Of a stretch of 49,741 bases of DNA, positions 31,997 through 40,703 are shown one piece after another (position 1 is the stretch's first letter; the number at the start of each line of letters is the position of its first letter). A program made the translations under genes and the position numbers. The notes below the pieces were generated by a model. It made no database searches, was not told the DNA's origin, and saw only the letters and a list, made by a program, of their open reading frames with translations. Source of the stretch: JABDQZ01 sp050049775 (GTDB lineage: Bacteria > Pseudomonadota > Gammaproteobacteria > Chromatiales > Chromatiaceae); assembly GCA_050049775.1 (NCBI GenBank), contig JASFVP010000024.1, positions 1-49,741 of the forward strand. The letters are read 5' to 3'.

Positions 31997-33316
31997 ATGA
32001 GTAGAAGTAATCTTTCCGACAAGAGCGCACCGCTGGCCATCGTCCTCATTGTGGCCGTTATCGGCATTGTCTACCTGTCGATCAAGGCCTATGTGTATTT
32101 TTCCACCAGCAGCAAGCTGGATGACGCCATCAAGCAGGCTTCGTTGTTTGCCGAGATCGAATACGACGGCATTGCTTCCGATTTGCTCGATGGCCGCATT
32201 ACGGTGCAGGACATCCGCATCATGCCGCGCACCATCAACGATGTGGTCAGCATTCGTGAAGTCAGCATTGCCGGTGATGGTCCGGGTTTCCTGTTTACCG
32301 ATTTTGCCGCCATCGGCGTGCAGCCGCCGGAGTCCATGCATTTTGCCATGCGCGGCCTGCGCTTCAGCCTCGACGGCGAAATCATGAAAAGCATCAACAA
32401 TTTGTCGCGTGATGCGATGCGCCAGCGCATTGGCAGCGTGCCGGGCAGCTGTGATTTTGGCGGTTCCATGGCGCCGGCCGATTTGCGCGCGTTGGGTTTT
32501 GATGCCCTGGAAAGCGACATTTCAATGTACATCGCCGCCGACCCGCGCAGCCAGACCGCCGACATCGCCATGGACATTGATGTGGTCGATATGGCCGACA
32601 TGAGTTTCGATGCCAGTATCAAGGTCGATCCCACTGCGCCCGCTTCAATGAAAGCGCCATCGTTCAGCAGCCTCAATATCACCTATGCGGCGGATGCCGA
32701 GTATATGCGCGGTGTGCGCAAATACTGCGCCCGCATCACCGGTCTGAGCGAAGAACAATATGTGGATTCCGTGGTTGAAGCATCCGATGCTGACTACCAG
32801 CGCTACTACGGTTTTGTGCCGGGCGTGGCGATGCGTGATGCCGCCAAACGATTCCTGTTGAATCCGGATGTGGTTGAAATCAGCATGCGCCCGTCACAGA
32901 CCATCAAGCCGGAAATGCTGCAGCTGTACAAGTTCGACGACCTGGTCGAGATGCTAGGCCTGACCGTCAAGGTCAATCAACAGCCGCTGGCCGATTTCAG
33001 CATCCGGCTTGGTGACCAGGCCAGCCAGTTGTTCGGCCAGTCGCAATCCGGTGACAAGCAGTCGCAGCAGGAGGAATTGCAGGTTGTTTATGCGTTTCAG
33101 GATACTGATGTTAAACGCCTACCGCAGTACATCGGCGCGCAGGTGAAAATCACCACCCGCGATGGCAAGCAACGCGAAGGTGCGCTGGTCAGTATCAATC
33201 AGAAAACGGCGCAGATCGAGCAACGCATTCACAGCGGCAAATTTGCCGCCCACGTGGAGTTGAATGATATCCAGCATCTGCAGGTGCACCGTCGTGTGCG
33301 GGACGCCAAGCCGTAA
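31997..33316 (+). CDS. Unknown protein with one N-terminal membrane anchor
   Basis: A 439-residue protein starting MSRSNLSDKSAPLAIV; one transmembrane helix (about 12-33) would leave the rest in the periplasm. The middle has repeated beta-like patterns typical of DUF945/AsmA-like proteins (ITVQDIRIMPRTIN, MRGLRFSLDGEI), and there are two cysteines (CDFGG, YCARI). The C-terminus (YIGAQVKITTRDGKQREGAL) resembles a small beta-barrel. I cannot assign a family. An earlier in-frame start would add 30 residues read from the DJ-1 gene and is rejected. The stop overlaps the next ATG by 1 nt. Confidence 0.75.
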   Translation: MSRSNLSDKSAPLAIVLIVAVIGIVYLSIKAYVYFSTSSKLDDAIKQASLFAEIEYDGIASDLLDGRITVQDIRIMPRTINDVVSIREVSIAGDGPGFLFTDFAAIGVQPPESMHFAMRGLRFSLDGEIMKSINNLSRDAMRQRIGSVPGSCDFGGSMAPADLRALGFDALESDISMYIAADPRSQTADIAMDIDVVDMADMSFDASIKVDPTAPASMKAPSFSSLNITYAADAEYMRGVRKYCARITGLSEEQYVDSVVEASDADYQRYYGFVPGVAMRDAAKRFLLNPDVVEISMRPSQTIKPEMLQLYKFDDLVEMLGLTVKVNQQPLADFSIRLGDQASQLFGQSQSGDKQSQQEELQVVYAFQDTDVKRLPQYIGAQVKITTRDGKQREGALVSINQKTAQIEQRIHSGKFAAHVELNDIQHLQVHRRVRDAKP

Positions 33317-33579
33317 TGTGTTTCATTCCACCACAATGCCTGTTCTGCCAGCATTTGCTGATGGAAGATGGCGAGCTGGAGGGACCGGATTGCCGCGCCT
33401 TCGAGGAAATTCCGTCAGAAATTTTCCGTGGCCTGTTTGATCACAGCAAGGCTCACGAGGGCGATCACGGCTTTCGTTTCCGGCTGAAGGCCGACATGCG
33501 GGACGAGTTTGAGGAAATCAACGAATTGCGTGTCGAAGCCGGCATGTCACCTTTTACCATGCAGACAGAAGTCGCCTAA
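33316..33579 (+). CDS. Small Cys-containing protein, probable zinc binder
   Basis: An 87-residue protein translated from an ATG overlapping the previous stop (TAATG). Cysteines are arranged as CFIPPQCLFCQHL and, later, DCRAFEEIPSEIF, then FDHSKAHEGDHGFRF. The layout C-x2-C ... C-xAF...IP..I..G..DH....GDHG.RF recurs in small uncharacterised bacterial proteins, as I remember it, and suggests metal binding. Function is unknown. Its stop overlaps that of ubiB by 4 nt (CTAA). Confidence 0.7.
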   Translation: MCFIPPQCLFCQHLLMEDGELEGPDCRAFEEIPSEIFRGLFDHSKAHEGDHGFRFRLKADMRDEFEEINELRVEAGMSPFTMQTEVA

Positions 33580-35216
33580 CGGCTGTTAGTAAAAGCGCGA
33601 ATCATCAGTGCTGCACCAATCACTCCACTGACACCGGCCAGCGGCACCGCTAACGGCATTGTGCCAAGCGTGAACAGCAGACTGCCGGCAATCAGCAAGC
33701 TACCACCGGAAATCGCCGATAAGGTTTGGCGGTGGTTGTGGCGCACGGTTTTTTCCAGTTGCTCAAGCTGATCCGACTTCCAGTTGATTTCCAGTGTGCC
33801 GTCGGCGGCGTCCTTGAGCACTCGATAGGCCAGTTGCGGAATCTCGGGTAACTGTTCCGACAACTGCGGCAGGCTTTCCTGCATGCGTCGAATGAAAGCG
33901 CGTGGTCCGACCTGCTGTTTGATCCAGCGTTCCATGAACGGCTTGGCGGTGGTCCACAGGTCCAGTTCAGGATACAGCTGGCGACCCAGGCCTTCGATGT
34001 TGAGCAGGGTTTTCTGCAGCAATACCAATTGCGGCTGGACTTCCATGTCAAAGCGGCGCGCCACCTGGAACAGGCGCAGCAGGAAATGGCCGAAGGAAAT
34101 TTCAGCTAACGGCTTTTCGAAAATCGGTTCGGACACGGTGCGGATCGCTGCCTCAAATTCCTCTATCCGTGTGGTCTTCGGCACCCACTCGGATTCAACA
34201 TGCAGTTCGGCCACCCGGCGGTAATCGCGGTTGAAAAACGCCAGCAGGTTTTCCGCCAGGTAACGCTGGTCTTCAGTCGTCAGCGTGCCCATGATGCCGA
34301 AATCCACGGCGATGTACTGGCCCTGCGGACTGACAAAGATGTTGCCCGGGTGCATGTCGGCATGAAAGAAGTTGTCGCGAAATACCTGGGTGAAAAAGAT
34401 TTCCACGCCACGTTCACCGAGCATGCGCATGCTGATGTTCTGCGCGTGTAAGGCAGCGATGTTGCCGACGTTGGTGCCGTGAATGCGTTCCAGCACCATG
34501 ACATTGCTGCGGCACAGGTCCCAGTAAATTTCCGGCACATACAGCATTTCGGAATTGAGGAAGTTGCGGCGCAACTGCGAGGCGTTGGCGGCCTCGCGCA
34601 TCAGGTCGAGTTCATCGAAGATGGTCTTGCGAAACTCGTCGGCCACTTCCAGCGGCCGCAGGCGGCGCGCCTCTTTTGAATAACGTTGTGCCAGTGAGGC
34701 AATCGTGGTCAGCAGGCTGACATCACGTTTGATGTAACGCTCGATCTTCGGCCGCAATACCTTGACCACCACCTGTTTGCCATCGAGCAAGGTGGCGGTG
34801 TGCACCTGTGCGACCGAGGCCGAAGCCAGCGGCGTTTCGTCAAACTCGGCAAACACGTCAGAAATTTTCTGGCCGTAAGCCTGTTCGATGATTTTGATGG
34901 CGAGCTGGCCGGAAAACGGCGGCACGTCGTCCTGCAGCTTGACCAGTTCGTCGGCGATGTCGTCGGGCAGCAGGTCGCGGCGTGTTGACACCATCTGGCC
35001 GAACTTGACGAAAATCGGTCCGAGGTCTTCGAGGCTGCGGCGGATGCGCACCCCATAAGGGGCGCGCTTGCCGGCCGAGAACCAGAAGAACGGGGAGATG
35101 TAACGGAAGAAGCGGATGCCGCGAAACAGGTGGGCGGCGAGAATAACTTCATCGAGGCCGTGGCGCAGCAATACCCAGCTGATGTGCAACAGCCTGCCGG
35201 CATCGCCTATGCGCAT
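33576..35216 (-). CDS. ubiB: Ubiquinone biosynthesis kinase-like protein UbiB
   Basis: A 546-residue atypical protein-kinase-like ATPase (ADCK/COQ8 family) needed for ubiquinone synthesis. The KxGQ signature is present in IFVKFGQMVSTRRDLLP, with the ATP-site alanine-rich loop ASASVAQVH, the DMHPGN motif and the DFG-like VDFGIMG. Two C-terminal hydrophobic helices (about 500-545) anchor it to the inner membrane. It follows ubiJ with a 1-nt overlap, the last gene of ubiE-ubiJ-ubiB. Confidence 0.97.
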   Translation of the reverse strand: MRIGDAGRLLHISWVLLRHGLDEVILAAHLFRGIRFFRYISPFFWFSAGKRAPYGVRIRRSLEDLGPIFVKFGQMVSTRRDLLPDDIADELVKLQDDVPPFSGQLAIKIIEQAYGQKISDVFAEFDETPLASASVAQVHTATLLDGKQVVVKVLRPKIERYIKRDVSLLTTIASLAQRYSKEARRLRPLEVADEFRKTIFDELDLMREAANASQLRRNFLNSEMLYVPEIYWDLCRSNVMVLERIHGTNVGNIAALHAQNISMRMLGERGVEIFFTQVFRDNFFHADMHPGNIFVSPQGQYIAVDFGIMGTLTTEDQRYLAENLLAFFNRDYRRVAELHVESEWVPKTTRIEEFEAAIRTVSEPIFEKPLAEISFGHFLLRLFQVARRFDMEVQPQLVLLQKTLLNIEGLGRQLYPELDLWTTAKPFMERWIKQQVGPRAFIRRMQESLPQLSEQLPEIPQLAYRVLKDAADGTLEINWKSDQLEQLEKTVRHNHRQTLSAISGGSLLIAGSLLFTLGTMPLAVPLAGVSGVIGAALMIRAFTNSR

Positions 35217-35833
35217 CAGTTGTTTTTCCCGGCCTGTTGCAACCGTTGTACCCGGGCTTCGAGTCGTTCGACCGCATCACGCGTGTCATCGACATCGGCA
35301 AAAAAATTCTGCAGCTCGATCGGATTGGGCAGCACGCGGATTTCTTCCTGCAGGTATTCCTGCATATCGAGTCCGACATGTTTGCGCGCGCGTTGCAGCC
35401 AGGCGCTGGTCTGGCGCACACGGTTGCCGACTTCGTGGGCAATGACGTCGCCGGTCAGGCGCGACAGCTGCTCTTCAAGATCGATATCGACCTGCAACAG
35501 CAGGCGGGTAAATTTCTGCGCCAACCCGGTATCGCCGCTGATTTTCACATTGCCGGAAAACAGCTGGTCACTGGCGGCATCTCCACTACTGCGCAGCAGC
35601 GCCGGCAGGGTGCCGCTGATGAGGCAGTCCGGTTCCGCTTCAAGATGGCTGAGCACCTGTACGCGGCCGTTCTGCTCCGGAATGAAAAACAGCTTGATGC
35701 CCGTGCCGAGCAGTTCGATGCCGACACTACGGCCGTGCAGCTCGGCAAAGCGCTGGCTGATCTCCGGGTCCAGCGCCAGGTACTGGTTAAAGGCGGTTTC
35801 CAGCGCGAGGTAACTTGCATCCTTGACGGTCAT
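35216..35833 (-). CDS. ubiJ: Ubiquinone biosynthesis accessory factor UbiJ (SCP2 domain)
   Basis: A 205-residue lipid-binding protein with an N-terminal SCP2 sterol-carrier domain (about 15-115) and a C-terminal helical part with coiled-coil character (VERLEARVQRLQQAGK). UbiJ with UbiK organises the soluble Ubi complex and carries hydrophobic intermediates. Its stop overlaps the ubiB start (TGATG) and it follows ubiE by 10 nt, so the three form one unit. Confidence 0.93.
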   Translation of the reverse strand: MTVKDASYLALETAFNQYLALDPEISQRFAELHGRSVGIELLGTGIKLFFIPEQNGRVQVLSHLEAEPDCLISGTLPALLRSSGDAASDQLFSGNVKISGDTGLAQKFTRLLLQVDIDLEEQLSRLTGDVIAHEVGNRVRQTSAWLQRARKHVGLDMQEYLQEEIRVLPNPIELQNFFADVDDTRDAVERLEARVQRLQQAGKNN

Positions 35834-35843
35834 GATTTACGAC

Positions 35844-36593
35844 TCAGGACTTGAAACCGCGATGCACCGCCACGATGCCGCCGGTCAGGTTGTGGTAATC
35901 GCAGTTTTCAAAGCCGGCCTGCTGCATCATGCCCTTGAGGCTTTCCTGGTCCGGGTGCATGCGAATCGACTCGGCCAGGTAACGATAGCTGTCTGCGTCT
36001 TTGGCAACGACCTTGCCGATCAGCGGCAGCAGTCTGAACGAGTAAACGTCATACAGATTTTGCAACGGCTTGCTGGTCGGATGCGAGAACTCCAGCACCA
36101 GCAAGCGGCCGCCCGGTTTGAGCACGCGAAAAATGGATTCCAGCGCCTGCTGCTTGTCGGTGACGTTGCGCAGACCAAAGCCGATGGTCACGCAATCAAA
36201 GCTGTTGTCGGGAAACGGCAGTTGCTGGGCGTCAATCTGTGCATAGTTGACGTTGCCGACATGGCCTTCGTCGAACATGCGGGCACGGCCCTGTTCCAGC
36301 ATGGCGGCGTTGATGTCGGACATGATGACCTGTCCGTCCGGGCCGACCAGGCCGGAAAAACGCGCCGCCAGGTCGCCGGTGCCGGAAGCCAGGTCCAGCA
36401 CCTTGTGGCCGTTGCGCACCCCGGCCAGCTCCACGGCAAAACGCTTCCACAGGCGGTGAATACCGAGCGACATGAGATCGTTCATGAGATCGTAATTGCC
36501 GGCCACCGAGTCAAACACGCCACGCACGCGTTTGGCCTTGTCCTTGACGTCGACGGTTTCGAAACCGAAATGGGTTGTCTGTTGCTCACTCAT
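35844..36593 (-). CDS. ubiE: Bifunctional demethylmenaquinone / 2-methoxy-6-polyprenyl-benzoquinol methyltransferase UbiE
   Basis: SAM-dependent C-methyltransferase of ubiquinone (and, where present, menaquinone) synthesis. The start at 36593 gives MSEQQTTHFGFETVDVKDK and 249 residues, close to E. coli (251); an upstream ATG 17 codons earlier is rejected. Motif I is VLDLASGTGDLA, and UbiE signatures YDLMNDLMSLGIHRLWK and FGLRNVTDKQQAL are present. Confidence 0.97.
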   Translation of the reverse strand: MSEQQTTHFGFETVDVKDKAKRVRGVFDSVAGNYDLMNDLMSLGIHRLWKRFAVELAGVRNGHKVLDLASGTGDLAARFSGLVGPDGQVIMSDINAAMLEQGRARMFDEGHVGNVNYAQIDAQQLPFPDNSFDCVTIGFGLRNVTDKQQALESIFRVLKPGGRLLVLEFSHPTSKPLQNLYDVYSFRLLPLIGKVVAKDADSYRYLAESIRMHPDQESLKGMMQQAGFENCDYHNLTGGIVAVHRGFKS

Positions 36594-36647
36594 ATGGATC
36601 TGTCCTGCTGTGGCGAATGCCCGAGTCAGCCAATGATAAGCCAATTG

Positions 36648-36680
36648 CGCCCCGAAGGCACCTTGTGGTGCCGACGGGCG
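36648..36680. repeat. Stem-loop between ubiE and the DUF971 gene
   Basis: GGCACC-TTGT-GGTGCC (36657-36672) is extended by CCCG/CGGG across an AA/GA internal loop, giving a compact GC-rich hairpin. No T-tract follows in either direction, so it is not a classical intrinsic terminator. It could be an mRNA processing or stability element between the two minus-strand genes. Confidence 0.5.
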
Positions 36681-36696
36681 AGGGAGGAGTTTGCGG

Positions 36697-37062
36697 TCAG
36701 GAAGCCTGTTTGCGGGTGTGGCCGGCGGCTTCCAGGCGCTTCAGATAATCGGCCCAGATTTCGTCGTAATGGCTGCCGAGACGGTACAGCGTTTCCCACG
36801 AATAAATACCGGTGTTGTGTTCGTCATCAAAGTGCAGGATGACGGCGTAGTTACCGACCGGCTCGATGCGGTCGATGTTGACGTTTTCCTTGCCGACCTG
36901 CAGCACCGACTGGTCGGGTGTGTGGCCCTGTACTTCGGCGGACGGCGAGTTGACGCGCAGGTATTCACACGGCAGCTTGAAGTTGGAGCCGTCGTCAAAG
37001 GTGACTTCCAGCACTTTGGATTCCCGGTGCAGATTGAGTTCGGTTGGTATGGGATGTGACAT
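36697..37062 (-). CDS. DUF971 / gamma-butyrobetaine hydroxylase-like N-terminal domain protein
   Basis: A 121-residue single-domain protein. The domain is recognised by the pattern LRVNSPSAEVQGH (usual LR..SPSAE), the V...N..I..IEPVGNYAV strand and the C-terminal GIYSWETLYRLG. DUF971 is the zinc-binding N-terminal part of gamma-butyrobetaine hydroxylase and also occurs alone; several of its expected zinc cysteines are absent here. It sits 24 nt after hslU. A DUF971 gene beside hslVU is common in proteobacteria. Confidence 0.88.
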   Translation of the reverse strand: MSHPIPTELNLHRESKVLEVTFDDGSNFKLPCEYLRVNSPSAEVQGHTPDQSVLQVGKENVNIDRIEPVGNYAVILHFDDEHNTGIYSWETLYRLGSHYDEIWADYLKRLEAAGHTRKQAS

Positions 37063-37086
37063 AAGCTGTTCCTGTAATGCAAGCGA

Positions 37087-38424
37087 CTACAAAATGTAGC
37101 GGGTAAGGTCTTCGTTCACGGCCAACTCGGCCAGTTGCGAATCGACGTAGGCGGCGTCCACGGTGATGCTTTCACCGGCCCTGGCGCTGGCTTCAAACGA
37201 GATGTTTTCCAGCAGGCGCTCCATCACGGTGTGCAAGCGGCGTGCACCGATGTTTTCGGTTTTTTCATTCACCTGCCAGGAGATCTCGGCGATCTTGCGA
37301 ATACCGTCTGCGCTGAAGTCCAGTTGCAGGCCTTCGGTGGCCAGCAATGCGCTGTACTGTTCGGTCAGCGAGGCATCCGGTTCGGTCAGGATGCGCGTGA
37401 AATCCTCGCTGCTCAGGGCCGACAGTTCGACACGGATCGGCAAACGACCCTGCAACTCCGGAATCAGGTCGGACGGCTTCGACAAATGAAACGCACCCGA
37501 TGCGATGAACAGGATGTGGTCGGTCCTGACCATGCCGTATTTGGTGGAAATGGTGCAGCCTTCGACCAGCGGCAGCAGGTCGCGCTGCACGCCTTCGCGT
37601 GATACATCGGCGCCCTGGGTTTCCGAGCGGCTGGCGACCTTGTCGAGTTCGTCGATGAAGACGATGCCGTTCTGTTCGACATTGTGCAACGCGTTCAGCT
37701 TGAGTTCGTCTTCATTGACGCGCTTGGCCGCTTCCTCGTCTTCCAGCAACGACAAGGCATCCTTGATGCGCATCTTCTTTTTGCTGGATTTGTTCGAGCC
37801 GATGTTCTGGAACAGGCCCTGCAGCTGGCTGGTCATTTCCTCCATGCCGGGCGGCGCCATGATTTCCACGCCGATGTTGGTCGCGGCCACATCGATTTCA
37901 ATTTCCTTGTCGTCGAGATCACCGGCCAGCAGTTTGTCGCGGAACTTGTCCCGCGTGGAGGTACTGACGCTGCGCGTGGTGGATTCCTCCTCCCAGCTGG
38001 ACACCGTCGGCTTCGGCAACAAGGCATCGAGTACGCGTTCCTCGGCAGCGGTTCGGGCGGCGTCGCGTACCTTGTCCATTTCCCGCTCGCGCATCATTTT
38101 GACGGACGAATCCATCAGGTCGCGGATGATGGAATCGACTTCACGGCCGACATAACCGACTTCGGTGAACTTGGTTGCCTCGACCTTGATGAACGGTGCG
38201 TTGGCGAGCTTGGCCAGGCGGCGTGCGATTTCGGTTTTGCCGACGCCGGTCGGGCCGATCATGAGGATGTTCTTCGGAGTGATTTCGTTGCGCAGGCTTT
38301 CATCCACCTGCATGCGGCGCCAGCGGTTGCGCAGGGCAATCGCAACGGCGCGCTTGGCATCGGTCTGACCGATGATGTGCTTATCCAGTTCCCGGACAAT
38401 TTCCTGGGGAGTAATTTCTGACAT
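37087..38424 (-). CDS. hslU: HslU ATPase of the HslVU protease
   Basis: AAA+ unfoldase partner of HslV. The start at 38424 gives MSEITPQEIVRELDKHIIGQ and 445 residues (E. coli 443). Walker A is GPTGVGKTE, the pore motif is GYVGR, Walker B is IVFIDELDK, and the sensor region GRLPIRVEL and C-terminal end YIL match the family. A longer frame beginning inside hslV is rejected. It lies 28 nt downstream of hslV. Confidence 0.98.
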   Translation of the reverse strand: MSEITPQEIVRELDKHIIGQTDAKRAVAIALRNRWRRMQVDESLRNEITPKNILMIGPTGVGKTEIARRLAKLANAPFIKVEATKFTEVGYVGREVDSIIRDLMDSSVKMMREREMDKVRDAARTAAEERVLDALLPKPTVSSWEEESTTRSVSTSTRDKFRDKLLAGDLDDKEIEIDVAATNIGVEIMAPPGMEEMTSQLQGLFQNIGSNKSSKKKMRIKDALSLLEDEEAAKRVNEDELKLNALHNVEQNGIVFIDELDKVASRSETQGADVSREGVQRDLLPLVEGCTISTKYGMVRTDHILFIASGAFHLSKPSDLIPELQGRLPIRVELSALSSEDFTRILTEPDASLTEQYSALLATEGLQLDFSADGIRKIAEISWQVNEKTENIGARRLHTVMERLLENISFEASARAGESITVDAAYVDSQLAELAVNEDLTRYIL

Positions 38425-38452
38425 TGAATTTTTCCGTATCTGTGACAACAGG

Positions 38453-38998
38453 CTAGCTGTCGGAGTCGAGCTCTTCGATGACGCGGTTCTGGTTGGTGAA
38501 CACGCAGATGTCACCGGCGATCTGCAGGCCTTTTTCGACGATTTCGTAAGCCGACAGATCGGTGTTTTCCAGCAGCGCGGTGGCAGCCGCCTGCGCGTAA
38601 GGCCCGCCCGAGCCGATCGCCATGAGGCCGTTTTCCGGTTCGATGACATCGCCGGTGCCGGAAATTATCAGCGAGGCCGTGTGATCCGCCACCACCAGCA
38701 GGGCTTCGAGGCGGCGCAACATGCGGTCGGTGCGCCAGTCCTTCGCCAATTCGACCGCGGAACGCGTCAAATGTCCCGAATGTTTTTCGAGTTTGCTTTC
38801 GAAGCGCTCGAACAGGGTGAAAGCATCGGCGGTCGCGCCGGCAAAACCGGCCAGCACGCCGTCGCGATACAGGCGGCGCACCTTGCGCGCGTTGCCCTTC
38901 ATGACGGTGTTGCCCATCGAAACCTGGCCATCGCCGCCGACCACGACCTTGCCGTTGCGGCGCACCGAGAGAATGGTTGTGCTACGAATTTTCACCAC
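38453..38998 (-). CDS. hslV: HslV peptidase of the HslVU protease
   Basis: Threonine peptidase subunit homologous to the proteasome beta subunit. The frame begins with two adjacent GTG codons (38998, 38995), giving MVKIRSTTILSVRRNG or one residue less. The catalytic threonine is the first T of TTILSVRR, so a six-residue N-terminal propeptide would have to be removed, unlike E. coli where only fMet is removed. Other blocks (GDGQVSMGNTVMKGNARKVR, GFAGATADAFTLFERFE) are standard. Length is 181 from the first GTG. Confidence 0.95.
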   Translation of the reverse strand: MVKIRSTTILSVRRNGKVVVGGDGQVSMGNTVMKGNARKVRRLYRDGVLAGFAGATADAFTLFERFESKLEKHSGHLTRSAVELAKDWRTDRMLRRLEALLVVADHTASLIISGTGDVIEPENGLMAIGSGGPYAQAAATALLENTDLSAYEIVEKGLQIAGDICVFTNQNRVIEELDSDS

Positions 38999-39120
38999 GT
39001 GGATACCTGCATGCTGTGGAAAGTGGGCGCATTTTAACTGAAATCAAGGCCAAAAACGCCTGCCAATTGAATTGTTTCTTGTGCCGGTGCTGCGCCTGAA
39101 GCGGCCGGGCAGGCGGGCGT

Positions 39121-40038
39121 TCAGCCCTTTTTACGGCGTCTGGCGCGCGGGTGGGCGGCGTCGTAAACCTGTGCCAGATGCTGGAAATCCAGGTGGGTAT
39201 AAATCTGCGTGGTGCTGATGTTGGCATGGCCGAGCAGTTCCTGCACGCCACGCAGATCGCCGGACGATTCGAGCAAATGGCTGGCAAACGAATGGCGCAG
39301 CAGGTGTGGGTAAAGTGGTTGCTCACTTCCGTTGCGAATGGCCTGTTGTTTGAGGCGTTGTTCGATGGTGCGTGCGGCGATGCGCTGACCGCGGCGGCTG
39401 ACAAACAAAGCCGGCTCATCCGGTTTGGCAAACCGGTCGCGCACGCGCAGCCAACGGTCGATGGCGTCACGCGCCATGCGGCCGACTGGCACGAGGCGCG
39501 TCTTGGCGCCCTTGCCGGTGACTTCAAGCATGTCGTCGCCGGCCTGGATGTCCTGCAGGTTCAGCGACACCAGCTCGGCCAGGCGCAGGCCGCTGGAATA
39601 AAACAGCTCCATGATCGCCAGGTCGCGAATGGTGAGTGGGTCCTTACTCTGGTGATTGAGCAGCTGGTTGAGCTGGTCGACGTTCATGGTCGCCGGCAGC
39701 TTGCGCTTCACCTTGGGCGCACGCACTCCGGTGGCCGGGTTGTTGTCACACAGATATTCGCGTTGCAGGTATTCGTAGAAACTGCGGATCGCCGACAGGT
39801 GGCGTTGTAGGCTTTTGGCGCCAAGTCCCTGGCGATGACGCCGGGCGATGTACTGGCGCACGTGATGCTGGCGCACGGCGGGCCAGTCCTGCAGTTGTTG
39901 TTCGTTTAGCCAGTCGGCGAACTGTTCGAGGTCGCGCTGGTAATTGCTTTGTGTGTGCGGCGAGAGTTGCTTTTCGTCGCGCAGATGGGCGAGAAATTGC
40001 TGTAACCGCGTTTGCCCGAAAGCGGTACTGGCAGTCAT
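39121..40038 (-). CDS. xerC: Tyrosine recombinase XerC
   Basis: A 305-residue site-specific recombinase that, with XerD, resolves chromosome dimers at dif. The N-terminal SAM-like domain (about 10-95) is followed by the catalytic domain with Arg in SSGLRLAEL, Lys in TGKGAKTR, HLLRHSFASHL, LLGHANISTTQIYTH and the nucleophile Tyr. The ATG at 40038 overlaps the DUF484 stop by 1 nt (TGATG). A much longer frame running back through the DUF484 gene is rejected. The dapF-DUF484-xerC order is the family's usual setting, which makes XerC more likely than XerD. Confidence 0.95.
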   Translation of the reverse strand: MTASTAFGQTRLQQFLAHLRDEKQLSPHTQSNYQRDLEQFADWLNEQQLQDWPAVRQHHVRQYIARRHRQGLGAKSLQRHLSAIRSFYEYLQREYLCDNNPATGVRAPKVKRKLPATMNVDQLNQLLNHQSKDPLTIRDLAIMELFYSSGLRLAELVSLNLQDIQAGDDMLEVTGKGAKTRLVPVGRMARDAIDRWLRVRDRFAKPDEPALFVSRRGQRIAARTIEQRLKQQAIRNGSEQPLYPHLLRHSFASHLLESSGDLRGVQELLGHANISTTQIYTHLDFQHLAQVYDAAHPRARRRKKG

Positions 40039-40703
40039 CAGGCCGGCAGTTCGACCGACTCGAACGCCTTGCTGACGATGTCGCCGAGGCGGCGCAGAAA
40101 GTCGGTGCTCTGGCTGCAGCTGAAATGTTCCGGGTTGCTGTTGCCGATGGCGAGGATGCCGCTGATGTTGATGCCGTCGAGCGGCACCAGCGCCACCGAG
40201 CTGGCTTCGCGCGACATGTCGCCAAACAGGTATTCGAGCTTGGACTGGTCGATGCGGCCGCACTTGGGCCGGCCGTCTTTCATGAGCTGGCTGAACAGCG
40301 CCGGGCTAGGGCTGCCCTTGACGACTTCCTTGTTGAGTTCGCTGCTGGAAAACAGTTTCACTTCCACCGCATCGGCATTGAACTGGTCGCGCAGGTGATT
40401 CTGCAGGGTGTCGATGACGTCATCCAGCGTGGCGGCATCGAACAGTTCCAGCGTCATCTGGTGCAGGCGATTGTTGAGCGAATCATTTTCACGCGCGATG
40501 TCGAGCAGGTCGTAAAGTTGTTGCTGGCAATCCGTGGCGCGCTTGCGCAAGGTGGTCACCTGGCGTTCGATCAGCGAGACCGCGCCGCCGCTGTCATGCG
40601 GCAGTTGCAGCTCAGCCAGCAGCTCGTCGTGCACAGAGAAAAAATCCGGATGGTCTTTCAGGTAGTCGACTACCTGGCTTTCAAAATCGCTGTCCTGGCT
40701 CAT
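40038..40703 (-). CDS. DUF484 family protein (GAF-like)
   Basis: A 221-residue cytosolic protein of the DUF484 family, with the start MSQDSDFESQVVDYLKDHPDFF typical of the family's helical N-terminus, a coiled-coil stretch and a GAF-like domain (about 90-215). Function is not established; the gene is nearly always found between dapF and xerC. It overlaps dapF by 4 nt and xerC by 1 nt. Confidence 0.92.
   Translation of the reverse strand: MSQDSDFESQVVDYLKDHPDFFSVHDELLAELQLPHDSGGAVSLIERQVTTLRKRATDCQQQLYDLLDIARENDSLNNRLHQMTLELFDAATLDDVIDTLQNHLRDQFNADAVEVKLFSSSELNKEVVKGSPSPALFSQLMKDGRPKCGRIDQSKLEYLFGDMSREASSVALVPLDGINISGILAIGNSNPEHFSCSQSTDFLRRLGDIVSKAFESVELPA

Noticed and set aside
35823..36842. 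339-residue open frame antisense to ubiE
   Set aside because: It overlaps a firmly identified gene on the other strand and has no family features.
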